From Proteocatella sp051653405 (GTDB taxonomy: Bacteria > Bacillota > Clostridia > Peptostreptococcales > Filifactoraceae): DNA of 64,000 bases. A program made the position numbers and the translations under genes. The notes beneath the pieces are model-generated. The model was not told the DNA's origin, did not search any database, and was given only the letters and a program-made list of their open reading frames with translations. The stretch spans positions 6,803 through 70,802 of the forward strand of contig JBOFWC010000062.1 of NCBI GenBank assembly GCA_051653405.1. Direction: 5' to 3'. Shown here piece by piece: positions 9,223 through 17,950 of the stretch; positions within the stretch are counted from its first letter, which is position 1, and the number at the start of each line of letters is the position of its first letter.

Positions 9223-9699
9223 TTAACCTTTTATTAATGTTTCGCAATCCAAGATAAGGATTACTTCTCCATTTGGCAGCGATATCATCCCACTTACAAG
9301 TTCTTCACTGTGATTAAGTGTGCTTGAAACTTTTTCTTCTTCGATATCAAGTACTTGTTCAACTGAGTCTACGATTATTCCCATATCAATGTTGTCCATA
9401 TTAAGCACTATTATACAAGACTTGTCATCATAATCTATTTCATATTTGCCCATTCTAAGTCTTATATCTACTATAGGAACAATCTGTCCTCTAAGATTTA
9501 TTATGCCTTTTATAAAGCCTGGTACCATTGGAAGCTTTATAGGCTTTAAGTTTGTAATTATTTCCATTATATGGTTTGTATCTATACCAAATAACAGTCC
9601 ATCAGAAAGAAAAGTCAGATACTTCTGATATTTTTTCGTATCTATCTGAACCTCTTCATCATCTTGTAAATCTTCATACTCAAACAATTCTGTTGACAT
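9223..9699 (-). CDS. cheW: Chemotaxis coupling protein CheW
   Basis: CheW links chemoreceptors to the kinase CheA in the signalling array. The 158 residues form one CheW domain with an acidic N-terminal extension. The core motifs LFGIDTNHIMEII, GIINLRGQIVPIVDIR and the late LDIEEEKVSS are typical. CGGAGGGG lies upstream of the ATG. It is directly downstream of cheA, 20 bases away, and upstream of cheR. Confidence 0.95.
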   Translation of the reverse strand: MSTELFEYEDLQDDEEVQIDTKKYQKYLTFLSDGLLFGIDTNHIMEIITNLKPIKLPMVPGFIKGIINLRGQIVPIVDIRLRMGKYEIDYDDKSCIIVLNMDNIDMGIIVDSVEQVLDIEEEKVSSTLNHSEELVSGMISLPNGEVILILDCETLIKG

Positions 9700-9719
9700 T
9701 TTTCCCCTCCGTTCTGATT

Positions 9720-11804
9720 TTAGTCATAATGTGCTAATGTGTAAACATTCAGGATGTCCAGAATTATACTTATATTTCCGTCACCTAGTATTGTGCATCC
9801 AGCTATTCCAGAGTTCTTTATATTGTAATTATTCAAGAATGTTGGCAGCGGTTTTACTACGACCTGCTGTTCTCCTATAAGCTCATCTACAAATAGGCAG
9901 TATGATCTGTCTCCTGATTCAACCCATATAAGAATACCATCTTCTATGCTTGTCACCTCTGTATCGATGCTATATAGATCATGAATTCTAATTATTGGAT
10001 AAAATTCTTCCATTCGTTTTACAATTTCTCTTCCGCTTACATCATGAATTATTTCATCATTTGATACTCTGAAGCACTGTCTTATATTGTTTATAGGAAT
10101 TGTGAATATTGATTTCCCTACAGCGGTTTCCATTCCCTCTACAATTGCAAGAGTCAGTGGTATCTTTAAGGTTGTGCAGCTTCCTTCTCCCCATTCACTG
10201 GTTATAGTTATAGTTCCTCCAAGAGCTTCTATACTCTTTTTAACTACATCCATTCCAACGCCTCTACCCGAATATTCTGTAACTGCTTCATTAGTAGAGA
10301 AACCTGGCATCATTAGAAGCTGAATGATTTCTTTTTGAGAATATTCACTCTCAGACTTAACAAGAAGTCCATTGTCCCTTGCTTTTGCAAGCACCCTATC
10401 TGTGTCTATTCCCTGTCCGTCATCACTTATTGTTATTATTACTTCACTTCCTGTATGACTTGCAGAAAGTATAATTTCCCCTTTAGCTTTTTTGCCTCTA
10501 GCTAATCTTTCTTCTTTTGTTTTTTCTATACCGTGATCCATAGAGTTTCTTACGATATGCATTATCGGATCCCCTATGCTATCGACGATAGATTTATCTA
10601 CCTCTGTATCTTCTCCTATTATTACAAGGTCTACTTCTTTTTCAAGTTTCTTTGTCATATCCCTTACAATACGATTCATTTTTTGGAATACGCCAGATAT
10701 AGGAACCATTCTAAGTGACATTGTTATATCTTGAAGCTCGTCAGTAAGCTTTCTAAGCTGTCTTGTTGATTTAAGGAAATTGTCAAGCTTTAGTCCTTGA
10801 ATATCTGGAGATGAGGTAACCATAGATTCTGTGATTACTATTTCTCCAACTAGTGCCATTAGCTTGTCTAACTTAGAAAGATTTACACTTATTAAACTTT
10901 GTTTGTTAGGTGCTTGAGTTGCAGCTACTTGTTTTGAAGCTACTGGATCTGCTTCACTTTTAGCTCCAAATAAGTTAGCGCCTAAATCTTGTGTTATTTT
11001 TTCTACCTTAGCTCCAACTTTTGAGTCTATTTTTTCTGGAGCTTCATTATCTTGTTTTTCTTTTTCCATAAGCTCATATGAACGTATGCCATTTGTGTGT
11101 TTTATTATAGATATAGCTTTTTCAGCAAGGTCTTTAGTTTCAAAATTCATGCAGAACCCTTTATCCAATATATAAGTCGCTGAGTCCATGTTTGTATCTA
11201 TATCATCAGGATAATATGTGAATTCCATCTCTGACTCTTTAAGCGCTGTCACTAACATGAATGCTCTTATGTTTGCCATACCAGTTTCTTCATCAAAAAA
11301 TACACATACCATATGATCCCCTTGATTTACAGGTTCTTCACTTATTGAAGCTTCTACAGATTCCTTTGAATCAGTAGATACCTTGTCCCCATTTTTAATT
11401 TTCTCAAGGAACATATTAATGTTTGCCGCAAAACTGTCGATATTCTCTGAGAGAGGTTCCCCTTTTTGGAGTTTGTCTACCTCAGACTTAAAATAATCCA
11501 TTGACTGGAATACTATATCAAATAACTCTGAAATTAATTTTTCATTCAGAGTCTCCATCCCGTTCTCACGAATAAAGAAGAATAAATCTTCTATTCTGTG
11601 AGCAATCTCCATAAGGGATACGAACTCCATCATTGCTGAAGAGCCTTTTATGGTATGCATTATACGGAATATTTCATCAATGTTGTTGCTAGATAAGGTT
11701 TTTTCCATCTCGGCACCAATAAATAACTCTTCTAATTGTTCCAAAAGAGTGTTGGTTTCAAAAAGGTACATATCAAGCATAGTAGAATCAATGCTATTGT
11801 TCAT
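9720..11804 (-). CDS. cheA: Chemotaxis histidine kinase CheA
   Basis: CheA phosphorylates CheY (and normally CheB) in response to receptor state. Domains in order: Hpt/P1 with HTIKGSSAMM (phospho-acceptor His50), a P2-like segment around 170-250, the P3 dimerisation helices after ISVNLSKLDKLM, the kinase domain with HIVRNSMDHGIE (N box) and ISDDGQGID, then GRGVGMDVVK, and a C-terminal CheW-like domain. ATG 11804 was chosen because AAGAGGTGG lies at workable spacing; GTG codons further out overlap that site. It is the first gene of the late operon, behind a candidate sigma-D promoter. Confidence 0.95.
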   Translation of the reverse strand: MNNSIDSTMLDMYLFETNTLLEQLEELFIGAEMEKTLSSNNIDEIFRIMHTIKGSSAMMEFVSLMEIAHRIEDLFFFIRENGMETLNEKLISELFDIVFQSMDYFKSEVDKLQKGEPLSENIDSFAANINMFLEKIKNGDKVSTDSKESVEASISEEPVNQGDHMVCVFFDEETGMANIRAFMLVTALKESEMEFTYYPDDIDTNMDSATYILDKGFCMNFETKDLAEKAISIIKHTNGIRSYELMEKEKQDNEAPEKIDSKVGAKVEKITQDLGANLFGAKSEADPVASKQVAATQAPNKQSLISVNLSKLDKLMALVGEIVITESMVTSSPDIQGLKLDNFLKSTRQLRKLTDELQDITMSLRMVPISGVFQKMNRIVRDMTKKLEKEVDLVIIGEDTEVDKSIVDSIGDPIMHIVRNSMDHGIEKTKEERLARGKKAKGEIILSASHTGSEVIITISDDGQGIDTDRVLAKARDNGLLVKSESEYSQKEIIQLLMMPGFSTNEAVTEYSGRGVGMDVVKKSIEALGGTITITSEWGEGSCTTLKIPLTLAIVEGMETAVGKSIFTIPINNIRQCFRVSNDEIIHDVSGREIVKRMEEFYPIIRIHDLYSIDTEVTSIEDGILIWVESGDRSYCLFVDELIGEQQVVVKPLPTFLNNYNIKNSGIAGCTILGDGNISIILDILNVYTLAHYD

Positions 11805-11855
11805 GGAAATTAACACCACCTCTTAATTTATGATTTTTAAATACGCTATACTAAT

Positions 11856-11882
11856 ATATCGGAAAATATTCGAATTTATTAA
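11856..11882 (-). promoter_or_regulatory. Candidate sigma-D promoter of the cheA operon
   Basis: On the minus strand TCCGATAT (11863-11856) matches the known sigma-D -10 consensus (GCCGATAW) at seven of eight positions. TTAA lies 15 bases upstream where TAAA is expected, so the -35 is imperfect. The site is about 50 bases ahead of the cheA start and would place the late operon under SigD, whose gene is in this window. Confidence 0.5.
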
Positions 11883-11908
11883 TAGTTTTTAATGGTAAAG
11901 GTGAAAAA

Positions 11909-13330
11909 ATGGCTAATATTTTAAAAGTAACAACCCCCCCTTCTCAATCTTACGAAAACTCCCCTAAGGGAAACCCTACTCAAATAAATAATACCAACGT
12001 AAAAAACATAATAGATCCTTCAAAAATAACTCGAAGTGACTTTAAAAATGACTTTGAAGATTCTACAAGTAATTTAGCGCCCCATTATGAATCTAATTTT
12101 GGGAAATTCCTTCAACTTGTAAAAAACTCTCCTGGTCTAATTGATATACTTCCACAGATGTTTTTCGGCCGCATGGAAATGCTTGTGTCTTCAGGAATAG
12201 ATCAAGGGTTTGCTTCTGAAATTGCAAATTATATGGAAATGCTTAAAATGAGTCCTGAAGAATTCGCAACTTTTTTAAAGTCTCAATTTGAAAACTCAGT
12301 TGACTTTAAGGGAATATTTTTTGCTGAGCTTAGAAATGCTTTAGATTCAAATATTTCTGCTGAATTCAAAAATAGTATCCTTGCTTTTTTAAAAAAATAC
12401 AATGACATGAGTGCAAATGATAGAATTTTAAATTCTATTTCTCAAAATATAAAAAACATTATAGCAAACATGCCTAAAAGTGAAGCTCGTGAAGTTGAAG
12501 CACTTTTTAAGTCTTTGAATCTTAATTCTAGTCCTGGCGATGTAGCTCAAAACCTAGCTCTTCTTAAGGGAGAACTTATTCCTAAAATAGCAAATTATAT
12601 ATCTAGAAATCATGACTTTGGTCCCGTAAGAAACTTTGTTACATTATTGACTTTAGATGTGTCTAGGTATGAAAATAGCTCTCGAAATGACGTTTTAAAT
12701 TCTTTAAGAAACCTTAGCTCGTTCGGAGGATTCCGCGACCGATTTGGAAACCTTGACGAAAATGTTTTAAATTCTCTTTTGGATAAACTTTTATCTGAAA
12801 AACAATCAAATGAAAATCCGTCTATGGATAGACTCATATCGATTATCCAAAAAGGGTTTGAAGGTCAAGCTGGTTATGAAAACAAACTTGTCTTTCAAAA
12901 TGTAATGCAGTCAATCCTTATAAATTCAAGCGTTTATATGCCGCTTCTTCATGTGCTTATACCAGTTGAAATGTTTGGCAAATTCATGTTTTCAGAAATA
13001 TGGGTAGACCCAAACGAAAAAGGAAATCAAAGTTCTGATTCTGATTCTGATCGTTCAATCAAACTTCTATTAAAATTTGATATTGAAAATATAGGTTTTT
13101 TTGATATGATAGTTTATATGAACGGAAAAGAAGTTAGTATACAACTATATTACCCAGAAAAGCTAGACAAGTCACAAAAAGTTATTCAAAAAAACATTTC
13201 TGACATAGTTGAAAAGAATGGACTTAAATTTAATTCAATCCAACTTTCAAAATCTTCTAGAAGATTAACTATAAGCGAGGTATTTCCTCAAATACTAGAA
13301 AGGAGAAATAATATAAATGTCACTATATAA
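11909..13330 (+). CDS. FliK-like hook-length control domain protein (YlqG-type)
   Basis: 473 residues, no signal peptide. The N-terminal 60 residues are low complexity (Asn, Ser, Pro), the middle (about 70-310) is helical, and the C-terminal 100 residues (from about KLLLKFDIENIGFFDMIVY to FPQILERR) resemble the folded C-terminal domain of FliK-type proteins, with alternating strands and a final helix. It overlaps by 14 bases the next gene, which encodes a free FlhB C-terminal domain. In Bacillus the ylqG-ylqH pair has the same arrangement. The function is unknown; a link to export-substrate control is inferred from the pairing. Confidence 0.65.
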   Translation: MANILKVTTPPSQSYENSPKGNPTQINNTNVKNIIDPSKITRSDFKNDFEDSTSNLAPHYESNFGKFLQLVKNSPGLIDILPQMFFGRMEMLVSSGIDQGFASEIANYMEMLKMSPEEFATFLKSQFENSVDFKGIFFAELRNALDSNISAEFKNSILAFLKKYNDMSANDRILNSISQNIKNIIANMPKSEAREVEALFKSLNLNSSPGDVAQNLALLKGELIPKIANYISRNHDFGPVRNFVTLLTLDVSRYENSSRNDVLNSLRNLSSFGGFRDRFGNLDENVLNSLLDKLLSEKQSNENPSMDRLISIIQKGFEGQAGYENKLVFQNVMQSILINSSVYMPLLHVLIPVEMFGKFMFSEIWVDPNEKGNQSSDSDSDRSIKLLLKFDIENIGFFDMIVYMNGKEVSIQLYYPEKLDKSQKVIQKNISDIVEKNGLKFNSIQLSKSSRRLTISEVFPQILERRNNINVTI

Positions 13331-13589
13331 TAATGGTTCAAAAAAAGCTGTAGCGCTTACTTACGATGACAATAAAAATTTCGCACCTGTCATTGTAGCC
13401 TCTGGAATGGGTTATATCGCTGAAAAAATAGTAGATGTAGCCTGCCAAAATAATGTTCCAGTTTACGAAGATACCTCCCTTGCTACACTTCTTACTCAAT
13501 TGGAGCTAGGTCAGGAAATTCCAGAAGAACTCTACAAAACCATTGTAGACATATATGTATATTTTCTAAATTATTCTGTTGATAAATAA
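13317..13589 (+). CDS. Stand-alone FlhB C-terminal domain homologue (YlqH/FhlX-type)
   Basis: 90 residues matching the cytoplasmic part of FlhB after its autocleavage site: KKAVALTYDDNKNFAPVIVASGMGYIAEKIVDVACQ corresponds to the FlhB region around YAVALRYDIEKDEAPILVAKG in this same window (quoted parts shortened in meaning, compare positions 13341-13450 with 26650-26750). It lacks the NPTH cleavage motif and all membrane segments. Such proteins can partly replace the FlhB C-domain in export switching in other species. It overlaps the FliK-like gene and has its own AAAGGAG site. Confidence 0.85.
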   Translation: MSLYNNGSKKAVALTYDDNKNFAPVIVASGMGYIAEKIVDVACQNNVPVYEDTSLATLLTQLELGQEIPEELYKTIVDIYVYFLNYSVDK

Positions 13590-13648
13590 CAATTTATCAC
13601 AAATTTTAATTTTTAATTTTTAACTCTAACTATGAAAGGAAAGACATA

Positions 13649-15658
13649 ATGAAAAGCATTCGTTCTAAAATACTTGCAATGATAGGAGTCCCGCTTGTAA
13701 TAGCCATGCTTCTATCAAGTATTTTAACATCAAGTACCACAGGTAAATTATTTTTTCAAAGCAGTAAGGATTTAACACAAAGCGAAACCAACCTATTAGC
13801 AAGTAAAGCTGAAAATTACTTATCTCACTACCAATCTATGGTAATGCAGATGTCGCATAATGAAGATGTCAGAAAGCTGCTTTCTACAACCTCAAAAGGA
13901 GACGATATTACAAAATCTCCATATTTTACAAGCTCAAAAAATATGCTTGCTTCCACACAAAGTAAGGATACTGAAAATATAGTTACCGCATATATTGCAG
14001 ACGTAGATCCAAGTGTTGTTTTTGATGGTGGAAATTATGTTTCCGGAAAAGACTATATTTTAAGCGATAAAGACTATTGGTTTAAAGCTGGTGAGACAAG
14101 AAAAACTATAATCTCTGAACCCTATACTGATAGAATAACTGGAAATATGGTTGTAGCAATCACTGCGCCAGTATATGATATGAGTAATACTAAAATCATC
14201 GGTATAACAGGCGTTGATATAAATATCAATACTCTAAATAATATGGCCCAAGAATATGTAGTTGGTAAGGAAGGCTACACAATTCTTTTAACTAGAAATA
14301 ACACTGTATTATCTCACAAAAATACAGATAATGTCCTAAAAAATGTAACTGAAATAGGAATAGATGGTGATATTCTTTCTTGGGTTGAAAATAAAGATTC
14401 TTCAATCCAGACTTTTAAAAATAATGGCGAAATTGCGCTCGGCTGTTATTACCCTATAGGGTCTACTGGTTGGGGAATATTATCAAGCGTTTCTGAAGAT
14501 GAATTAAAAGATAAAGTAAGTGCGGTTTCTAGCAAAGTACTATTCATAAATATATTTTCACTTATTGCTATGCTTTGCGTAATCATTGCTCTTTCTTCAA
14601 AAATAACAAATCCTTTAAAGAAACTTTCTGCAGTTACAAATGAGCTTATAAAGGGTAACTTTGATGTAGAAATTCACTCTGAATCAAGTGATGAGGTAGG
14701 CCAGCTTGCCAATGGTATGAGTATCTTGGTAGAAAAGCTAAGAACTTACATGAATTATATTGATGAAATATCTGAATCGCTTGATAGTTTTGCAGAAGGA
14801 AATCTAGACATAAATCTAAAATATGACTACTCTGGAGAATTTGGAAAACTTAAAGATTCTCTAGAAAGAACTGTTGAAGCCTTTACTCGAATAATAGAAG
14901 ACATAGTATCTATATCTTCACAACTTGCATCTGGCTCTATGGAAATTGCAAATGGTGCTCAACAACTTGCGAATGGTTCAACTGAACAATCTTCATCTAT
15001 ACAAAACCTTGCAAGTAATATAACCGAAATAACTGAACATATAAATAAAAGTGCTGAACATGCAACTGTTTTAACTACTCAAGTAAGTATGGTGGAATTT
15101 TCAGCTCATACTAGCAATGACCAAATGGAACATATGGTAGATGCTATGGATAGGATAAATAGAGAATCCATGGAAATTGGTAAAATTATAAAAACCATAG
15201 AAGACATTGCTTTCCAAACAAATATCCTTGCGCTTAATGCTGCTGTAGAGGCGGCTAGAGCAGGCGCTTCTGGAAAAGGCTTTGCCGTAGTTGCTGATGA
15301 AGTTAGAAATCTAGCTACAAAATCTTCAGAAGCGGCTAAAAACACTACTGCACTTATCGAAAATTCAGTACGTGCTGTTAAAGATGGGTCTCAAATAGTT
15401 AGTGATACCAAAGAATCTCTAGAAGAAGTAATTAATGCTGTTAGACAAATAACCAGCATGATTCAAAGTATTTCAGATTCTGCAATGGAAGAAGCTGAAA
15501 AAATAGAATATATTCGTACCGCAGTAGATGAAATAAACTCAGTTGTTCATAGTAACTCTGCGGCTGCTGAACAAAGTTCTGCCGCAAGTGAAGAACTTTC
15601 TGGACTTGCAGCTACCCTTGAAATGGTCGCAAAAAGATTTATTATCCCAGAAAAATAA
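13649..15658 (+). CDS. Methyl-accepting chemotaxis protein with dCache-type sensor
   Basis: 669 residues. First membrane segment about 8-28, extracellular sensor about 35-290 with double-Cache features (YFTSSKNMLAS, DKDYWFKAGETRKTIISEPY, GVDININTLN), second membrane segment about 296-316, HAMP, a second HAMP-like or linker segment with YSGEFGKLKDSLERTV, then the signalling domain with IAFQTNILALNAAVEAARAG and VVADEVRNLATKSSEAAKN. Cache sensors in this position commonly bind amino acids or carboxylates; the ligand cannot be read here. It is preceded by a 59-base gap after the FlhB-like gene and ended by a hairpin terminator. Confidence 0.94.
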   Translation: MKSIRSKILAMIGVPLVIAMLLSSILTSSTTGKLFFQSSKDLTQSETNLLASKAENYLSHYQSMVMQMSHNEDVRKLLSTTSKGDDITKSPYFTSSKNMLASTQSKDTENIVTAYIADVDPSVVFDGGNYVSGKDYILSDKDYWFKAGETRKTIISEPYTDRITGNMVVAITAPVYDMSNTKIIGITGVDININTLNNMAQEYVVGKEGYTILLTRNNTVLSHKNTDNVLKNVTEIGIDGDILSWVENKDSSIQTFKNNGEIALGCYYPIGSTGWGILSSVSEDELKDKVSAVSSKVLFINIFSLIAMLCVIIALSSKITNPLKKLSAVTNELIKGNFDVEIHSESSDEVGQLANGMSILVEKLRTYMNYIDEISESLDSFAEGNLDINLKYDYSGEFGKLKDSLERTVEAFTRIIEDIVSISSQLASGSMEIANGAQQLANGSTEQSSSIQNLASNITEITEHINKSAEHATVLTTQVSMVEFSAHTSNDQMEHMVDAMDRINRESMEIGKIIKTIEDIAFQTNILALNAAVEAARAGASGKGFAVVADEVRNLATKSSEAAKNTTALIENSVRAVKDGSQIVSDTKESLEEVINAVRQITSMIQSISDSAMEEAEKIEYIRTAVDEINSVVHSNSAAAEQSSAASEELSGLAATLEMVAKRFIIPEK

Positions 15659-15709
15659 TTATTTTTCTAAAAAGAATAACTATTTAAAAAAGAACAAATA
15701 TTTTAAAAA

Positions 15710-15752
15710 AAAGACTGATTTCCTAAAGATAAAAGGAAATTGGTCTTTTTCT
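15710..15752. terminator. Bidirectional terminator between MCP and the FtsE-like gene
   Basis: Arms AAAGAC/GTCTTT and ATTTCCT/AGGAAAT pair around a two-base internal mismatch and a nine-base loop. T runs follow on both strands. The minus-strand hairpin includes the last codons and stop of the ABC ATPase gene. Confidence 0.8.
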
Positions 15753-16442
15753 ATTATTAAAATTATCGTAGGAACCATTATGTCTATCTGAAACAATGCG
15801 TCCCTTTTCTAACTTTATAACTCGTTTTCTCGTTATATCGACGAGCTTTTTAAAATGAGTCGCCATTATTACTGTAGTTCCGCTATGATTTATATGTTCA
15901 AAAAGATTCATTATATCCCAGGAATCCTCTGGGCTTAAATTTGCAGTAGGTTCATCTGCTATTATTATTGCTGGATCTGAGACAATAGCTCTTGCAATCA
16001 TCACTTTAAGCTGCTCACCTCCTGAAAGTTCATCTATGGCTGAATACATTTTGGATTTCATACCTACAGCTCCCAAAGCTCTATCTACACCTATCCTTAT
16101 ATTTTTTGAACTTTGACATGCTATATTTAACGGAAGTGCCACATTATTATACACATCGTAGGCATTTATTAGTGGTATCTGCGAAGATATAACTCCATAG
16201 CTTCTCCTATAATAAGGAATCTCTTCTTTTTCAAAAAACGATATATTTTCCCCGCCAATTATTATATCTCCCTCATCTGGCTTAAAAGATGCCATAATAA
16301 GGTTTAAAAGCGTACTCTTTCCACATCCACTAGGCCCCACTATATATACAAACTCTCCCTTTTGTATAGAAAATACTAGCTCTTTTACTCCACTTTGATT
16401 CTTATAAACTTTAGTTACATTTTCAAATTTTATAAAACTCAT
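15723..16442 (-). CDS. FtsE-like ABC transporter ATPase without a permease partner
   Basis: 239 residues. A complete ABC nucleotide-binding domain: Walker A GPSGCGKST (36-44), a Q-loop SSQ, signature ELSGGEQLKVM, Walker B AIIIADEPT, and the switch His in MATHFKKLV. The length and DEPTANLSPEDSWDIM resemble FtsE and the MacB/LolD group. Start ATG 16442 has GGGGGG six bases upstream. No FtsX-like membrane gene adjoins it. The C-terminal residues NRKRPISFYL are encoded inside the terminator hairpin. It is transcribed alone from a promoter that diverges from the peptidase gene. Function is unknown; it might serve a permease encoded elsewhere. Confidence 0.82.
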   Translation of the reverse strand: MSFIKFENVTKVYKNQSGVKELVFSIQKGEFVYIVGPSGCGKSTLLNLIMASFKPDEGDIIIGGENISFFEKEEIPYYRRSYGVISSQIPLINAYDVYNNVALPLNIACQSSKNIRIGVDRALGAVGMKSKMYSAIDELSGGEQLKVMIARAIVSDPAIIIADEPTANLSPEDSWDIMNLFEHINHSGTTVIMATHFKKLVDITRKRVIKLEKGRIVSDRHNGSYDNFNNRKRPISFYL

Positions 16443-16475
16443 AATTCCCCCCGCTAAAAACTTCAACTAATCCTA

Positions 16476-16504
16476 ATTATAACGCTGATACAATAACCTT
16501 TCAA
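16476..16504 (-). promoter_or_regulatory. Sigma-A promoter of the FtsE-like gene
   Basis: On the minus strand TTGAAA (16504-16499), a 17-base spacer and a perfect TATAAT (16481-16476), about 35 bases ahead of the start codon. Confidence 0.75.
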
Positions 16505-16513
16505 TATGTATTA

Positions 16514-16542
16514 TTGATTGCCAATTGTTTTGATGCTATAAT
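16514..16542 (+). promoter_or_regulatory. Sigma-A promoter of the C39-type peptidase gene
   Basis: TTGATT (16514-16519), 17-base spacer, TATAAT (16537-16542) with an extended TG at the usual place. It diverges from the FtsE-like promoter; the two -35 boxes are nine bases apart. Confidence 0.75.
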
Positions 16543-16584
16543 TTAATATATTATTTTTTAATTTCGTTTTTGGAGGTGTTTAAC

Positions 16585-17490
16585 TTGAAAAAATCTAATA
16601 TTTCGCTATTTTTCAAATTAGCAACACCTTTCTCTTTAGTATTCCTAATAAGCTTTATTTTGGTATCTCATAGCTTTAATCAGCGATATGATGCTCAAAT
16701 AGATTTAAGCTTTGTTCCTAAAACTATATATACCGTGGAAAAAGTTTCAAAAACATCTGCTATAAAAATTTCTTCCAAGGTTTCAGACATAAAAAAGAAC
16801 TATAAAACTTACAAACAAGAAAAAGAATTAGCTGAAAAGCTTAAGCTCGAAAAAGAAGCTCAAGAACTACTTAATACCCAAAAATCACTATCAAATTCAA
16901 ATAACTCAAACTCGAATAATATTGAAAAAAATATTTCTCCCAACTCTATTTATGACTTTAAAGTTGGAAAAAGTTTCCAATATATGAGCCAACATGATCC
17001 TAGATGGAAAAATATTTCATTCGGAAATGGTGACTCCATAGATATTCATGGATGTGGGCCTACCTCAGTCGCAATGCTTGTAACTAATCTTACTAGTGAA
17101 ATCCTTACCCCTGAAGAAGCTGCGTTTTTCACATATGACCGAAATTTATATATTCCTGGTTCTGGCTCAAGCCACTCTATATTTCTAAAAGCGCTTCCAG
17201 AGTTTGGAATAAAGACCTCTGCCTTTACTAACTATTCCGAAGCAGCCTTAAAAAAAGAGCTCCAAAAAGGTAATATGTTTGCTGTTCTTATGAAAAATGG
17301 TACATTTAGTTCATCCACTGGACATTTTATATTGATATTAGGCATAGACCAAAACGGAAGAGCAATTATTGCCGATTCTAACAGTGTTGAAAATTCTAAA
17401 AAAACATGGGATTTAAAACTTATATTAAATGAAGCTAAGTATAGTGCTAACAGCGGCGGTCCATTTTGGTTAATTAATAACCCTTTATAA
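16585..17490 (+). CDS. Membrane-anchored C39/papain-like cysteine peptidase
   Basis: 301 residues from a TTG start with GGAGGTG six bases upstream. A single membrane segment (about 10-31) should anchor it with the rest outside. A Lys/Glu-rich coiled stretch and an Asn/Ser-rich linker (about 70-125) lead to a C39_2-type peptidase domain: YMSQHDPRWKNISFG, then Cys157 in HGCGPTSVAML, the His in STGHFILILGID and the Asp/Asn in IIADSNS. This family includes extracellular peptidases and peptidoglycan-associated enzymes; no substrate can be assigned. It is divergent from the FtsE-like ATPase and ends at a hairpin shared with fliS. Confidence 0.82.
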   Translation: MKKSNISLFFKLATPFSLVFLISFILVSHSFNQRYDAQIDLSFVPKTIYTVEKVSKTSAIKISSKVSDIKKNYKTYKQEKELAEKLKLEKEAQELLNTQKSLSNSNNSNSNNIEKNISPNSIYDFKVGKSFQYMSQHDPRWKNISFGNGDSIDIHGCGPTSVAMLVTNLTSEILTPEEAAFFTYDRNLYIPGSGSSHSIFLKALPEFGIKTSAFTNYSEAALKKELQKGNMFAVLMKNGTFSSSTGHFILILGIDQNGRAIIADSNSVENSKKTWDLKLILNEAKYSANSGGPFWLINNPL

Positions 17491-17495
17491 AGTAA

Positions 17496-17520
17496 AAGAG
17501 ACTCTTGATGAGTCTCTTAT
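17496..17520. terminator. Bidirectional terminator between the C39 peptidase gene and fliS
   Basis: A perfect nine-base stem AAGAGACTC/GAGTCTCTT with a five-base loop. The convergent fliS stop codon overlaps its right edge. Short T/A runs flank both sides. Confidence 0.75.
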
Positions 17521-17888
17521 TTTGTTGATGCTATTCTATTTGCCTCTTTAAAAGCATCTCTCATTTCAACAACCATATCCTTAACTTCTAAAAGCGTATC
17601 GAGTTTCCTACCCGCTTTTATTCTACTAAATTCATAAAGAAAGAAATCATACATACGGTATAAATCTTGACTTATCGGAATACTTCTATCTAAAATTTGG
17701 ATTAGATATCTTACTATGTCTGTCGCTTTTTGCATAGAGGCATCTAGCAATTCATAATTGTTTTCCTTTATTGCAATTTCAGATTTTATAAGACTCTTTA
17801 CTACCTCATCAAAAAGCAATATAAGTTGTTCCCCTTTAGTCATACTGTTTACCGATTGTTGTTTGTACTGTTCATATCCATATTGCAT
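17517..17888 (-). CDS. fliS: Flagellin export chaperone FliS
   Basis: FliS binds the C-terminus of flagellin in the cytoplasm and prevents early polymerisation. 123 residues from MQYGYEQYKQQSV; the first residues and the segment LILLFDEVVKSLIKSE match the family, and the helix ending ISQDLYRMYDFFLYEF is typical. The start has AAGGATGG upstream, and a longer frame lacks such a site. It stands alone on the minus strand; fliD and flagellin genes, its usual neighbours, are not in this window. Confidence 0.9.
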   Translation of the reverse strand: MQYGYEQYKQQSVNSMTKGEQLILLFDEVVKSLIKSEIAIKENNYELLDASMQKATDIVRYLIQILDRSIPISQDLYRMYDFFLYEFSRIKAGRKLDTLLEVKDMVVEMRDAFKEANRIASTK

Positions 17889-17950
17889 TTTTTGGCCATC
17901 CTTTTCTAATTTATATAATTTAAAAATCAAGTGTTATGTTTTATTTAAAA

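Noticed and set aside
15106..15345. Minus-strand frame inside the Cache MCP gene
   Set aside because: A shadow of the conserved MCP hairpin codons; no ribosome site.
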